The notes below the pieces were generated by a model that worked only from the letters and a program-made list of their open reading frames with translations, had not been told where the DNA came from and ran no database searches. From assembly GCA_010672585.1 (NCBI GenBank), contig JAAHGF010000005.1:1-64000 (forward strand): a stretch of 64,000 bases of DNA, read 5' to 3'. Below are positions 8,623 to 17,373 of this stretch, in pieces. Both the position numbers and the translations under genes were made by a program. Positions within the stretch are counted from its first letter, which is position 1, and each line of letters opens with the position of its first letter. Source of the stretch: Okeania sp. SIO1I7 (lineage in GTDB: Bacteria; Cyanobacteriota; Cyanobacteriia; Cyanobacteriales; Microcoleaceae).

Positions 8623-9702
8623 ATGCTTGACGCAATCATTATCATTTCATTTGTACTCGCTGGAGCAGGAATAGGATTCTATAGCATAGAATTACTACCC
8701 CCCAATGTATTATTAGAAGTTACTAATATTGAAGGTTTACGTTCAGTGTTAGCTGCTTTTACTTCCTTGATTGGCTTTGTATTGGGATTGGTATTTCAAA
8801 CTACATATCGGCGAGTTGAAGCAAAAGTCGCCCAGATGCCAGTTGATTTATTATTAACTCGAGCAATAGGATTAGTCATTGGATTATTAGTGGCAAACTT
8901 AATGCTAGCGCCACTCTTTTTACTTCCTATTCCGGAGGAATTTAGCTTTATTAAGCCTCTTGTGGCAGTTTTAGGCAGCGTCATGTTAGGGTTTACAGGA
9001 GTTAACGTTGCTGATACTCATGGTCGTGGTTTTTTACGGCTGATCAATCCTAACAGTCTAGATGCAGTATTAATAGCAGAAGGTACTCTTCAGCCTGCTA
9101 CTACTAAAATTTTGGATACTAGCTGTATTATTGATGGCAGAATAGAAAATTTACTGGAAACAGGTTTTCTTGAGGGGCAAATTCTGGTACCACAGTTTGT
9201 TTTACAGGAACTACAGCTTATAGCTGATGCTTCTAACGATCAAAAAAGAGTTAGAGGTAGAAGGGGGTTAGACATTTTAAATAGAATCAAAGAAGTTTAC
9301 CCTTCTCAGATTCAAATTCATTTTGCAGACTATGAAGATATTTCTACAGTAGATGCTAAATTGGTTCATTTTGCTCTGGAAATTAATGGTACTCTGTTAA
9401 CTAATGACTACAATTTGTCTAAAGTTGCTAGTTTACAAAAAGTTATGGTACTAAATATTAATGACTTGACTCAAGCAGTACGACCCAGTTATCTACCTGG
9501 CGATACTATTGAAATCAAAATTCGTAAAGCAGGGAAGGAACCATCTCAGGGTATTGGATATCTGGATGATGGCACAATGGTAGTTGTGGAATCAGGTAGT
9601 GAATATGTTGGAGATGAGGTTAGAGTTATTGTTACCAGTTCCCTGCAAACTTCTGCAGGTAGAATGATTTTTGCCCGGACTCAAGAGTCTGCTTTAGCTT
9701 GA
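8623..9702 (+). CDS. PIN/TRAM domain membrane protein
   Basis: 359 aa. The N-terminal ~130 residues hold four predicted membrane helices (e.g. AIIIISFVLAGAGIGFY, LTSLIG-type helix near 48-60, GLVIGLLVANLMLAPLFLL). A PIN nuclease-like domain follows (about 160-285) with acidic residues Asp165 (ILDTS), Glu196, Asp244 and Asp262. A TRAM RNA-binding domain closes it (about 288-350). This is the YacL-type architecture common to cyanobacteria and Firmicutes. Role in RNA metabolism is inferred from the domains. Confidence 0.9.
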   Translation: MLDAIIIISFVLAGAGIGFYSIELLPPNVLLEVTNIEGLRSVLAAFTSLIGFVLGLVFQTTYRRVEAKVAQMPVDLLLTRAIGLVIGLLVANLMLAPLFLLPIPEEFSFIKPLVAVLGSVMLGFTGVNVADTHGRGFLRLINPNSLDAVLIAEGTLQPATTKILDTSCIIDGRIENLLETGFLEGQILVPQFVLQELQLIADASNDQKRVRGRRGLDILNRIKEVYPSQIQIHFADYEDISTVDAKLVHFALEINGTLLTNDYNLSKVASLQKVMVLNINDLTQAVRPSYLPGDTIEIKIRKAGKEPSQGIGYLDDGTMVVVESGSEYVGDEVRVIVTSSLQTSAGRMIFARTQESALA

Positions 9703-9888
9703 TTTTGGCGGTCGCTTTCATCACCTGAAAAATCTCTCATAAAATATGCTCAAAAAACTGCCCCAATTTTCTGTATTTCCCGATCATTGGGGTTAATTAA
9801 TTCAAAATTTTCATAAAAAAACGGACGAAAGAACTCAAAATAAATTTGGTGGTGGTGCATGGTAATGGTATTGGATAATATATAATTA

Positions 9889-10230
9889 GGGTTTGCTGAA
9901 AAAGTCTTATGGGTGAGGGTAGGAGACAACCCACCCCTGACCCCTCCGGTGGAGGGGAAGACAGGAGACAACCCACCCCTAGCCCCTCCGGTGGAGGGGA
10001 AGACAGGAGACAACCCACCCCTAGCCCCTCCGGTGGAGGGGAAGACAGGAGAAAAGGGTCGGGAGCAAGGAGGTAGGAGTAAGAATTATCCCAAGATTGT
10101 TCTGCCCAACTATGCGCCTAAAATACAGTCCTTTTTGAGCGTGAAGAGCTGAAACAGGCGCACTTTTTAAAGGCCCCAAAAAGGCACTTGTCTTTATATG
10201 TCAATGCTTTTAGATTTAATCAGCAAGCTC
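9889..10230. repeat. Family A MITE, copy 1, with TAATTA target duplication
   Basis: Termini gggtttgctgaaaaa and tttaatcagcaagctc, flanked by TAATTA on both sides (9883-9888 and 10231-10236). Inside are three direct copies of a ~45-bp unit containing ccctccggtggagggg, and a conserved subterminal part (gttctgcccaactatgcgcc, cctttttgagcgtgaagagc). Same family at 28195-28623, 50417-about 50640, 54957-55226, 61773-62017 and a right end at about 62560-62650. Confidence 0.82.
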
Positions 10231-10341
10231 TAATTATTCAAAACCAGAATCAAAGGAAATAATAGCACTCAAAGAGACAATTAAGACTAGGGAAAAAGAC
10301 ACCAATTTTCAGGTAGAAAAACTAGAATTTTTAGTTGCCTC

Positions 10342-10721
10342 ATATCAAATCCGGTTGAATACTTATTATATACTTGGGAGTAGGGGAGTGGGGGAGTAGG
10401 GAAGGTTAAATATTGAAGTAATTATAGAAGTATAAACAGATATTATAGAACCCCCGATCATATCTTCATAAATTTAGCAAGGAGTCAGGAGACAGGAGAC
10501 AACCCACCCCTAGCTCCCAGTAGGGGGAGACAGGAGGGAAGAGGGAACAGGGAAGAGGGAACAGGGAAGATGTGGGGAGAAATAATACAAAAAATTCAAC
10601 ACTCCTTCAGATGATTTTTCCTCAAAATTGATGCACGAAAAGACTTTACTACCATAATTATATAGCTCTCAAATGGGTTCTATATAACCAGATTCTATGT
10701 GCAATTAACCGGATTTGATAT
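10342..10721. repeat. Family B MITE, variant copy
   Basis: Termini atatcaaatccgg / ccggatttgatat, differing from the other copies (atatcatgtccgg) by compensating changes at both ends. It holds 'gggagtaggggagtggggg' and 'ggagacaggagac' short repeats. Confidence 0.65.
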
Positions 10722-10854
10722 CACCTGAACTTTTAAATACACTGAAACAAGAGTTTATTAATTTGATGATTAACGCTCCTAGATGCCCTCAAAATAAAAA
10801 ATAATAAATTTATTAATTAGGGAGAAAAATTTACATTATGAATCTACAAACTAA

Positions 10855-11454
10855 TCATCTATAGAAATTAAACAAAATATTAGCAGCTTCATCTAAATCT
10901 TTCCCAAAAGAAATTATCCCATCTTCGTGACCTGCCATTACTAATATTTTTTCTACTCCTAACTTCTCCTCATCAAACAAACGAAATATTTCTTTTGCCA
11001 TTTGTGGAGTACCATAAGGTACTTCTTGATTAGAAGTAGGAACTTTATACATAAGTTCTTGCCAAAGCTGAGAGTTATGAATATGAATAATACCCATAAT
11101 TTCTGGTTGATAATAATAGATAGCAGCATGAGTTAATGATTCAGAAGAAGCTTTGAGTGGTCCGCAACAAGTTAGGCTATTTTCCTCGATATTAAAATCA
11201 GTAACTACCGTGTAATATTCTGTTCCTAAAATTGCTAAATGGGCGGTTTGAGTGCCAGTAATAATAAATTGATTTGAGTCATTTATTCTCTGACTGACAT
11301 TCCCAAAACCAATACCATTTTCATAAACGCCAATTAATCCTAACGAGTACATTAAATCCCGCTTTTTCATTAAATCAGTAATTCTATAGCTTGCCACAGG
11401 TTCGTCTTTAACCCAATGACAATTATATTTTATTACTCCCTCATCCCTAACCAT
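10855..11454 (-). CDS. Class II aldolase/adducin-like protein
   Basis: About 199 aa. Motifs of the class II aldolase fold: the GFGNVSQRI glycine-rich loop, KASSESLTHAAIYYY, the zinc-ligand pair in GIIHIHNSQ, and a third His in MAGHEDGI. Such enzymes use Zn2+ to cleave or epimerise sugar phosphates; the substrate cannot be told. I place the start at ATG 11452-11454, because the longer frame to 11505 draws its first 17 codons from a palindromic repeat (11474-11549). No Shine-Dalgarno is evident. Confidence 0.83.
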   Translation of the reverse strand: MVRDEGVIKYNCHWVKDEPVASYRITDLMKKRDLMYSLGLIGVYENGIGFGNVSQRINDSNQFIITGTQTAHLAILGTEYYTVVTDFNIEENSLTCCGPLKASSESLTHAAIYYYQPEIMGIIHIHNSQLWQELMYKVPTSNQEVPYGTPQMAKEIFRLFDEEKLGVEKILVMAGHEDGIISFGKDLDEAANILFNFYR

Positions 11455-11473
11455 AAATTTAAATGTCGTTAAT

Positions 11474-11549
11474 GTAGGTTGGGTTGAGGAACCGAAACCC
11501 AACAATAGTAAGGTTTTGTTGGGTTGCGCTTCCGCTTAACCCAACCTAC
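11474..11549. repeat. Palindromic repeat, GTAGGTTGGGTTGAGG type (family D)
   Basis: Inverted ends gtaggttgggttgagg and cttaacccaacctac. Related pieces: about 17468-17500, 17625-17677 and 50651-50704. It lies between the aldolase-like gene and the beta-propeller gene and would fold in RNA. Confidence 0.65.
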
Positions 11550-11568
11550 TGTATCATATTAATTAGGC

Positions 11569-12852
11569 TTAATTTTCTGCAGGAACGAAATTTAATGCTT
11601 GACCATTCAACTGAGGAAACTCAATAAACACATCTATCAAGTCACCCGTTGCACCATCAAAACGAACCACACTACCAGTACCAGTGCTACTAGCATAGAG
11701 ATTACCATCAGGTCCAAAACCTAAACCTCTTGGCGCATCCAATATTGGTGTTCCTTCTGCATCTAAACCAGCATCAAGTACATCTAACAATGCTCCTGTA
11801 TCAACATCATACACGCGAACAGTAGCTACCGAGTCATCCTGACCAAATGGAAATTCACTGCTGACATAGATATTGCCATCCAGACCATTAATCACATCTA
11901 GGGGACTTAATTCAGGGTCATTGACAAAATTAGGATTCAATACTTCACCCGTGAGACCATCATATTGAATGACTGTACCACCACCACCACCTGTTGCTGG
12001 ATCGGCACCATTTCCTAAGTAAAAATTGCCATCGGAACCAAATACAAAACCTCTGGGAAAATCTACTAATTCTGAGGGAATAAACTCATCAATAAAATCT
12101 CCAGTTTGACCGTTGAAACGTACAATTGAACCTAGCGATCGCGCCCCTACATAATAATTATTATCTGGTCCAAAAACGGCACCACCACCATTTAATTCGG
12201 GAAATTCTATAAATGTTTCAATGAAGTTTCCTGTAGTAGCATCGAAGCGTAAAACATTGTCATTTCCACCATTAATTAAAACAGTATTAGACTCATCAAT
12301 TTCTTGTACAATATCTCTGGGGTCGGTTAATCCTCCACCATTAGGAAATTCACCAATTAATCGACCAGTTAAACCATCAAAACGAATTGCTGCATCGTTA
12401 CCATTATTAGCTGCACTTGTAACAACTACATCAAATATTGTGCCGATAAAATTTTGGGAAAATAATCTATTTTCAGCAATACCAAAATTAACGAAATGTT
12501 CGATGGAAGTTAATAAGTTTTGTTGAACTGCATCAGCAACATCTGGATTTGTTTGGAGATAAATATCGGTATTAAATTGAGAATTAGGGTCGCGATTTTC
12601 AAATTGACCGACTTGAATAAAATGTTGAATGGGAGTAATTGAATTTTGTTGAACTAAGGCAGTAACATCTGGATTATTGGTTAAATAAAAGTTAGTATCA
12701 AAAAAAATACTGGGGTCTCGCCCTTCAAATTGACCGAAGCGAATAAAGTGGTCGAAGCCGCTTTGTACGATACCATTGTTTACTGCTTCTGCAACGTCGG
12801 GGTTAACATCTAGATAAAGGTTTTCATCAAATAAGTCAATAATTTCTAGCAT
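11569..12852 (-). CDS. Beta-propeller (NHL/streptogramin-lyase-like) protein with N-terminal repeats
   Basis: 427 aa. The first ~130 residues contain three ~38-residue repeats of the form F(D/N)..YL..NPDV..AV..... HF...G..E.R, a module found in large cyanobacterial extracellular or calcium-binding proteins. The rest repeats FGPDGN(L/Y)Y(V/A)... VRFDG.TG..I..F, the signature of a six- or seven-bladed propeller. No signal peptide, so secretion, if any, would be non-classical. Acidic and Gly/Asn-rich. Function unknown. It runs on the same strand as the aldolase-like gene. Confidence 0.82.
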   Translation of the reverse strand: MLEIIDLFDENLYLDVNPDVAEAVNNGIVQSGFDHFIRFGQFEGRDPSIFFDTNFYLTNNPDVTALVQQNSITPIQHFIQVGQFENRDPNSQFNTDIYLQTNPDVADAVQQNLLTSIEHFVNFGIAENRLFSQNFIGTIFDVVVTSAANNGNDAAIRFDGLTGRLIGEFPNGGGLTDPRDIVQEIDESNTVLINGGNDNVLRFDATTGNFIETFIEFPELNGGGAVFGPDNNYYVGARSLGSIVRFNGQTGDFIDEFIPSELVDFPRGFVFGSDGNFYLGNGADPATGGGGGTVIQYDGLTGEVLNPNFVNDPELSPLDVINGLDGNIYVSSEFPFGQDDSVATVRVYDVDTGALLDVLDAGLDAEGTPILDAPRGLGFGPDGNLYASSTGTGSVVRFDGATGDLIDVFIEFPQLNGQALNFVPAEN

Positions 12853-13718
12853 AATTCATGTATTTATTCGGGATATTTTAATTATTAATACACAACTATT
12901 TTTATTTGGCAAGTTTTTGTATTTTATTGCTTTTGATTTAGCAAGAATTGAATAATTTTTGTGTAGGTTTTTATCTGTTTATGAGTTACTTGGAAAAAAT
13001 CAGAAAATTATATTTAGATATTTTCATTTTTACACCTTTCTACACATTTTAAAATTGACGATTTTGAGTGGATTTAGTGATGTGCTTTTAGAGCGGGTCT
13101 CATTAATGAGATGTAATAAAAATACTCTTCTTGATTCTCTTTAAAATGTCTGAAATTTCCCACCATTCTCTACTCCGATACTCCCTATTCCTGTACGGGA
13201 GATTTGCGTTTGTGGAGCATTAGCAAATAATTAATAATGAATAATTAATAATTAATAATTAAGAGTTGATAGTTAATAATTATTCATTCAACAATTCACG
13301 CCTTGAAGCCTCCCCTTTGAAGGGGATAAAATCAAAAAAAATCCTTTTAGTCAATCCTATTCGTTTTAAGGAGAGGTAATTATTAATTGTTAATTGTTAA
13401 TTACTGAACTAGAAAATAGCCCCTAGCTATTAAGGAAGTCAGAAGTCAGAAGTCAGAAGTCAGAAGTTATTTTTGTAACGGGGATGCGTGAGCAACTCTC
13501 CAAAAATATTTCGCCTTAAAAGGCGGGGTTTTAGACCCAATTATTTTGATAAATGTTATTTGTGGGTATTTAAAGATACATGATATTACCTGTTATAGCA
13601 CTCGAAGGAAAGGTTAGGAGATATTAAAAGTCTAAAACTCAGACAAAGCAATATTTTTTCTTCTTCCTTCTTCCTTCTTCTTTGTTCCTTTTTCCTTCTG
13701 CTATATTTGATAGATATT
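12853..13718. other. Spacer with family C MITE and a second repeat unit
   Basis: No gene recognised. Holds a family C copy (about 13222-13405), then 13435-13558, a unit beginning with tandem 'gtcagaa' and containing acggggat...tctccaaaaa...cgcc...acccaattattttgataa, present again at 26806-26928. Confidence 0.6.
13222..13405. repeat. Family C MITE, copy 1
   Basis: AT-rich end of repeated 'aattaat', then gcctcccctttgaagggg, the core aatcctttt...tcaatcct, and ggagaggtaattattaatt at the other end. Other copies: 22456-about 22790, 32970-33174, 35212-35344, 35490-35686, 36712-36872, 37141-37288, 45870-46052, 54758-54956, 59972-60183. Confidence 0.72.
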
Positions 13719-14378
13719 TTAAACCAGAATATTTTCCACTCCAGCTATATTTCCAATTTCTGCTTGTTCAATAATTCTTCTATATTGTAATCTCCATTGC
13801 AAAGCATTAGAGATAGTAATATAACCTTGTTGTGGAGGTTCTTTTATTATTCTTTCAGCCAAAATTTCACGTCCTATTTCATCTAAAGGAAGGTTACGGT
13901 CTTCTAAAAATCCTATTACATCATCTTGATTACCATTACGATTGATAATTTCTAGTAAACCCCGTGTAGTTTGATAATCTCCTGTTTTTTCTTTGGCTAC
14001 AAATATCGCGCTTTTAAAATTTAAATTTGCTGCTCGTAATTCTTGATTATCTATTTTTTCATACACAAAAATAAGTAGATGATAGCCTAATCCATAAACC
14101 TTTTGACTAGCATCTCGAAACGGACAAGATGATTGTGGTTGTCGAATAGATGTCACCTTTAAATCTACTTCTAATTCTGGAAAATCTATTCCACTAGCTG
14201 CACTACCTGGAATATATAAATATTTGGATATTAAATATTTATTGAATGCTTGTTCTACATAAGTTCCTATTGCTTTACCATCCGTAATACCGTACAGATC
14301 AAAAATTGGTCTAGCAGTTAATTCTCTAACAAAAATTGCTGCCTCAGTTTTAAATAATGATAGTGTCAGTTCTTTCAT
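13719..14378 (-). CDS. Type II restriction endonuclease (PD-(D/E)xK-like)
   Basis: 219 aa, directly after a C5 methyltransferase gene with an 18-base gap, so very likely its cognate endonuclease. A candidate nuclease core is Glu42 (YVEQAF) plus GIDFPELEVDLKVTS, where Asp65 and Asp72-x-Lys74 fit PD-(D/E)xK spacing. The recognition site cannot be read from sequence. Assignment rests on synteny plus this motif. The frame is intact with a normal ATG. Confidence 0.8.
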   Translation of the reverse strand: MKELTLSLFKTEAAIFVRELTARPIFDLYGITDGKAIGTYVEQAFNKYLISKYLYIPGSAASGIDFPELEVDLKVTSIRQPQSSCPFRDASQKVYGLGYHLLIFVYEKIDNQELRAANLNFKSAIFVAKEKTGDYQTTRGLLEIINRNGNQDDVIGFLEDRNLPLDEIGREILAERIIKEPPQQGYITISNALQWRLQYRRIIEQAEIGNIAGVENILV

Positions 14379-14396
14379 ATATTTATTAATATTGAA

Positions 14397-15572
14397 TTAA
14401 CTAAATAATGTTAATTGTTGCCAAGTCCGATGGTTAAATTTAAAGTTTTGTTTGCCTATTCTTTCACAGATCCATTTTACACAATCTGGCACAACTGAAT
14501 TACCATATAAAGCATATTGGTGATAAATTTTAGCAACCCGACACCAATTATCAGGAAATCCCATTAAGCGAGCATATTCTACATTAGTTAAACGGCGAAA
14601 TTTATCACCAACTTGATATCTTTCATAATGTCTAGAAGTAGAGGCAGTTAATGTGGAAGTAACCCCATTAATACCGAAGATAGTATAGCCAAGACGCGCT
14701 CCTCCACCCTGGTTATATAATATTTCAACACCGTTGCAATATCTATTGATAGTTTTGCTCTGTTTGATTCTTTCAATAGTTTCAGAAGTAAAATCAAATT
14801 GTGTATTTATTTCTGATTCATGTTGCAGAATATCTTTGAGTTTTTTTCTGGGTTTGATGTCAGACATTAAAGGTAAAGATTGACTATAAAATTTATTTTT
14901 ATACGCAATACCCCAGTGATAATTTTTGCTAGTACCATGAAGAATAGGCTGCATAGATGTTTCTATTTCGCTATTTTTATTCCAGGGTAAGCTGTCAATA
15001 TCGTTCTCTGTTAAAAATACAGAAAATTTTTCTAGATCGAGTATTTTTTGTGTTGAATTTACTCTTGTGCCAAAAATAAAAATTCTGTCTCTATTTTGGG
15101 GGATACCAAAATTTATTGGGTTAATAATTCGCCATTCAATAAAATAATCTAATGCAGCCAGAGCATTTAAAATTATTCGGAAATGATACCCCTTTTCCAT
15201 TGTCAAGATTCTTTTGACATTTTCTAATAAAAAATATTGGGGTTGTTTGGCTTGAATAATTTCAATAATCCGCTCAAAAAGTGTTCCTCTAACTTTATCT
15301 CTAATTCCCATTTTTTTGCCAGCTTGACTAAATGGTTGACAGGGAAAACCAGCAGTTAAAATATCGTGTTCAGGAATTTTTGATATCTGAATTTTATTAA
15401 TATCACCTAATACTATTGAGTCACTACCAAAATTACTTTGATAAACCTGACAGCAAAGTTCGTTAATATCATTAGCCCAAATAGTTTCAATATTTGCAGC
15501 TTTCATTCCTAAACAAAATCCACCAATTCCAGAAAATAATTCTATAGCTTTGAGTTTGTTAATATTATTCAA
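14397..15572 (-). CDS. DNA (cytosine-5-)-methyltransferase of a type II R-M system
   Basis: 391 aa with the ordered C5-MTase motifs: I ELFSGIGGFCLG (11-22), IV GFPCQPFSQAG with catalytic Cys78, VI ENVKR (117-121), VIII QNRDRIFI, then a target-recognition segment with GGGARLGYTIFG, and the FRRLTNVEYARLMGFP and YGNSVVP (motif X) blocks. Protects host DNA from the adjacent endonuclease. The start is TTG (15570-15572), fixed by an AAGGAG ribosome-binding site eight bases upstream and the absence of a suitable ATG before motif I. The gene is transcribed first, then the endonuclease. Confidence 0.92.
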   Translation of the reverse strand: MNNINKLKAIELFSGIGGFCLGMKAANIETIWANDINELCCQVYQSNFGSDSIVLGDINKIQISKIPEHDILTAGFPCQPFSQAGKKMGIRDKVRGTLFERIIEIIQAKQPQYFLLENVKRILTMEKGYHFRIILNALAALDYFIEWRIINPINFGIPQNRDRIFIFGTRVNSTQKILDLEKFSVFLTENDIDSLPWNKNSEIETSMQPILHGTSKNYHWGIAYKNKFYSQSLPLMSDIKPRKKLKDILQHESEINTQFDFTSETIERIKQSKTINRYCNGVEILYNQGGGARLGYTIFGINGVTSTLTASTSRHYERYQVGDKFRRLTNVEYARLMGFPDNWCRVAKIYHQYALYGNSVVPDCVKWICERIGKQNFKFNHRTWQQLTLFS

Positions 15573-16177
15573 TTTATATTCTCCTTTTAACTAGCTATCA
15601 GCATTTCAGCTATCAGCATTTCAGCACTCAGCACACTAAAAGCTTGGGTTTAAGTCCCCAACTTCTAGCTTGTTATTTAATTTTAGGAGGAGTTTAAATC
15701 CCCTTTTTAAAAGCTGAATTATAAACCCTGTTTACGTTTGTGAAGCATTCCGTCAGGAAACGCTTTTTAATGAAATAACGATCGCTATCTCAAACTTTCA
15801 ACCTAACTAACTATCAAGACGGACATAATATAATTTGTACTGAAAATATTTCCTACGTTCTAAATTTTTAAGTATGACGTAAGCATTTCCTGCGGAATGC
15901 TGCGCAAACAGCTATTAGCCGTCAGCTGTCAGCAATAAGACCCTGTATTTAAGGACAGGGTTTAAATGAATATAGACTTTAGAGCTGACTTTTGTAGTAA
16001 GATTTTTCGCTTCTCAATTAATAAAACTTTTATCACTAACTAAAAGCAATAGCTGATAGCTGATAGCTGATAGCTGACGGCTGAATGCTTACAGTATGAC
16101 GGCTTGTCTTTTGACATTTTTACTACTCTTACCCATCATAACAAAATTAAAAATCATAAAATCAAGGAAAAACAAGG
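15573..16177. other. Spacer with a family E MITE
   Basis: No gene. Contains the family E element and runs of 'agctgatagctgatagctg' and 'atttcagctatcagc'. A promoter for the secreted-protein gene should lie near 16100-16170. Confidence 0.55.
15879..16092. repeat. Family E MITE, copy 1
   Basis: Outer ends gtaagcatt and aatgcttac; next to them gccgtcagctg and tagctgacggctg form a longer stem. A related copy is at about 45470-45598 with the same agctgacggctg and aaatgcttac end. Confidence 0.6.
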
Positions 16178-16651
16178 ATGAAAAAACTACTAAAACTCAC
16201 ATCAATCATATTAATTGTAACTGCGGGATTAGGAATTGCTAAAACAGTTCATTCTTCTGGTAACAATCTAATTGCTGATGAGTCTCACGGAGGTATGAAT
16301 CATAGTCATAAAAAAATGGAAATTCCAGCAGATAAACCAGTTCCTGAAGTTGATTTAGTTGCTTATAAGGATACTATGAAGGGATGGAATTTAGAGTTGA
16401 AGCTAACTAACTTTAAGTTTGCCCCGGAAACAGTAAATCAAAGTAGTAATCCTAATGAAGGTCATGCTCATTTATATATCAATGACAAAAAAATTACTAG
16501 AATTTATAGCAATTGGTATTATCTAGGAAATTTAGACCCAGGCAGCAATAAAATAACTGTTACTTTAAATACGAATAAACACGAAGATTTAGTCAGTAAC
16601 AGTAAGATGATTATGGATACAGAAATTATTGAAGTGACAGCACAAAAATAG
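16178..16651 (+). CDS. Secreted His-rich protein of unknown function
   Basis: 157 aa. The N-terminus MKKLLKLTSIILIVTAGLGI is a signal peptide, so the protein is probably periplasmic or lipid-free secreted. The mature part begins with a His-rich stretch (ESHGGMNHSHKKME) and ends with a beta-rich domain (LTNFKFAPETV, GHAHLYINDKKITR, LDPGSNKITVTLNTNKHEDL) resembling cupredoxin-like or copper-handling exported domains. Metal binding is inference. Start ATG has an AAGGAAAAACAAGG leader. The stop codon is shared with the end of an inserted MITE (16651-16769). Confidence 0.72.
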   Translation: MKKLLKLTSIILIVTAGLGIAKTVHSSGNNLIADESHGGMNHSHKKMEIPADKPVPEVDLVAYKDTMKGWNLELKLTNFKFAPETVNQSSNPNEGHAHLYINDKKITRIYSNWYYLGNLDPGSNKITVTLNTNKHEDLVSNSKMIMDTEIIEVTAQK

Positions 16652-16769
16652 GGTGCATCTCAATTTTGAATACAGCCAAAAATTTATTGCTTTAGGGAAC
16701 AGGGAACAGGGAATAGGGAATAGGGAATATATAGGAAAAAAGTATTTTTGCAAATATGAGATGCACCCC
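16651..16769. repeat. Short TIR element (GGGTGCATCTCA) at a stop codon, with 9-bp direct repeats
   Basis: Termini gggtgcatctca / tgagatgcacccc, 119 bp, inside 'gggaacagggaatagg' repeats. The sequence aaaaatagg occurs on both sides (16644-16652 and 16770-16778), consistent with an 8-9 bp target duplication that includes the TAG stop of the preceding gene. Confidence 0.75.
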
Positions 16770-16995
16770 AAAAATAGGATTAATTACAGCAGTTATCGAG
16801 TTGATGAAGTACAAGGTTTTATTGCTTTAGGGAACAGGGAATAGGGAACAGGGAACAGGGAGAAACTTATCAGAGAAAAGATTTTTATTATGGCTAATTA
16901 ATGAAACTTGATATAACTGATAAATAATCATCCCTTCCTTCTTCCTTCTTCCTTCTTACTTCTTCCTTCTTACTTCTTACTTCTTCCTTCTTCAA
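16770..16995. other. Spacer with simple repeats
   Basis: Contains a copy of the 'acagcag..gagttgatgaagtacaa' repeat seen in the suf array, then runs of gggaacaggg and cttccttcttac. No gene. Confidence 0.5.
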
Positions 16996-17373
16996 CTATT
17001 TATCTTTTTTAAATATCAGAATATATAATCCTCGCCCACTAGAAGGATTAAAAACCACATCAGTTTGACTTAATTCCCATCCATCTTTACCCGCATCATT
17101 TAAAGCTTCTATATAGCGGTCTCTTTCTTCATTACTTTGAGGAAAACCAAATTGATATTCAACCTTATACTCATATTTCCTACCTCTACCTTGACTTAAC
17201 TTTTCTGACTCGAACGCCTCAATTTTTGGCTCTATTTTAGGTCTAGTTTCAGCAATGGAAGTTGCCAAAGTTTTATTAGGTGAAAAAATTAACGCCACCG
17301 CTAGAAAAATAATCGCAATATTCAAAACAATTAAGTTAATAACTATCAGTTTATTTAGATTCCAGTCTCTCAT
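16996..17373 (-). CDS. Membrane-anchored DUF4177-like protein
   Basis: 125 aa. One N-terminal membrane helix (LIVINLIVLNIAIIFLAVALIF), a linker, then YEYKVEYQFGF... ERDRYIEALNDAGKDGWELSQTDV..., the pattern of the small DUF4177 domain. Function unknown. The ATG (17371-17373) lies inside the terminal repeat of a family B MITE, so the sequence upstream of the gene is MITE-derived. Confidence 0.7.
   Translation of the reverse strand: MRDWNLNKLIVINLIVLNIAIIFLAVALIFSPNKTLATSIAETRPKIEPKIEAFESEKLSQGRGRKYEYKVEYQFGFPQSNEERDRYIEALNDAGKDGWELSQTDVVFNPSSGRGLYILIFKKDK

Larger units (their letters stand above)
9703..10854. other. Repeat-filled spacer
   Basis: No gene. Holds a family A MITE (9889-10230), a family B variant (10342-10721) and several copies of the hairpin ccctccggtggaggg or its degenerate forms. 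Open frames across 9750-10152 come from the repeated GC-rich units and are not genes. Confidence 0.65.

Noticed and set aside
9750-10152. Overlapping plus and minus frames with VFPSTGG / LTPPVEGK repeats
   Set aside because: Produced by three tandem copies of the GC-rich hairpin unit in a family A MITE.
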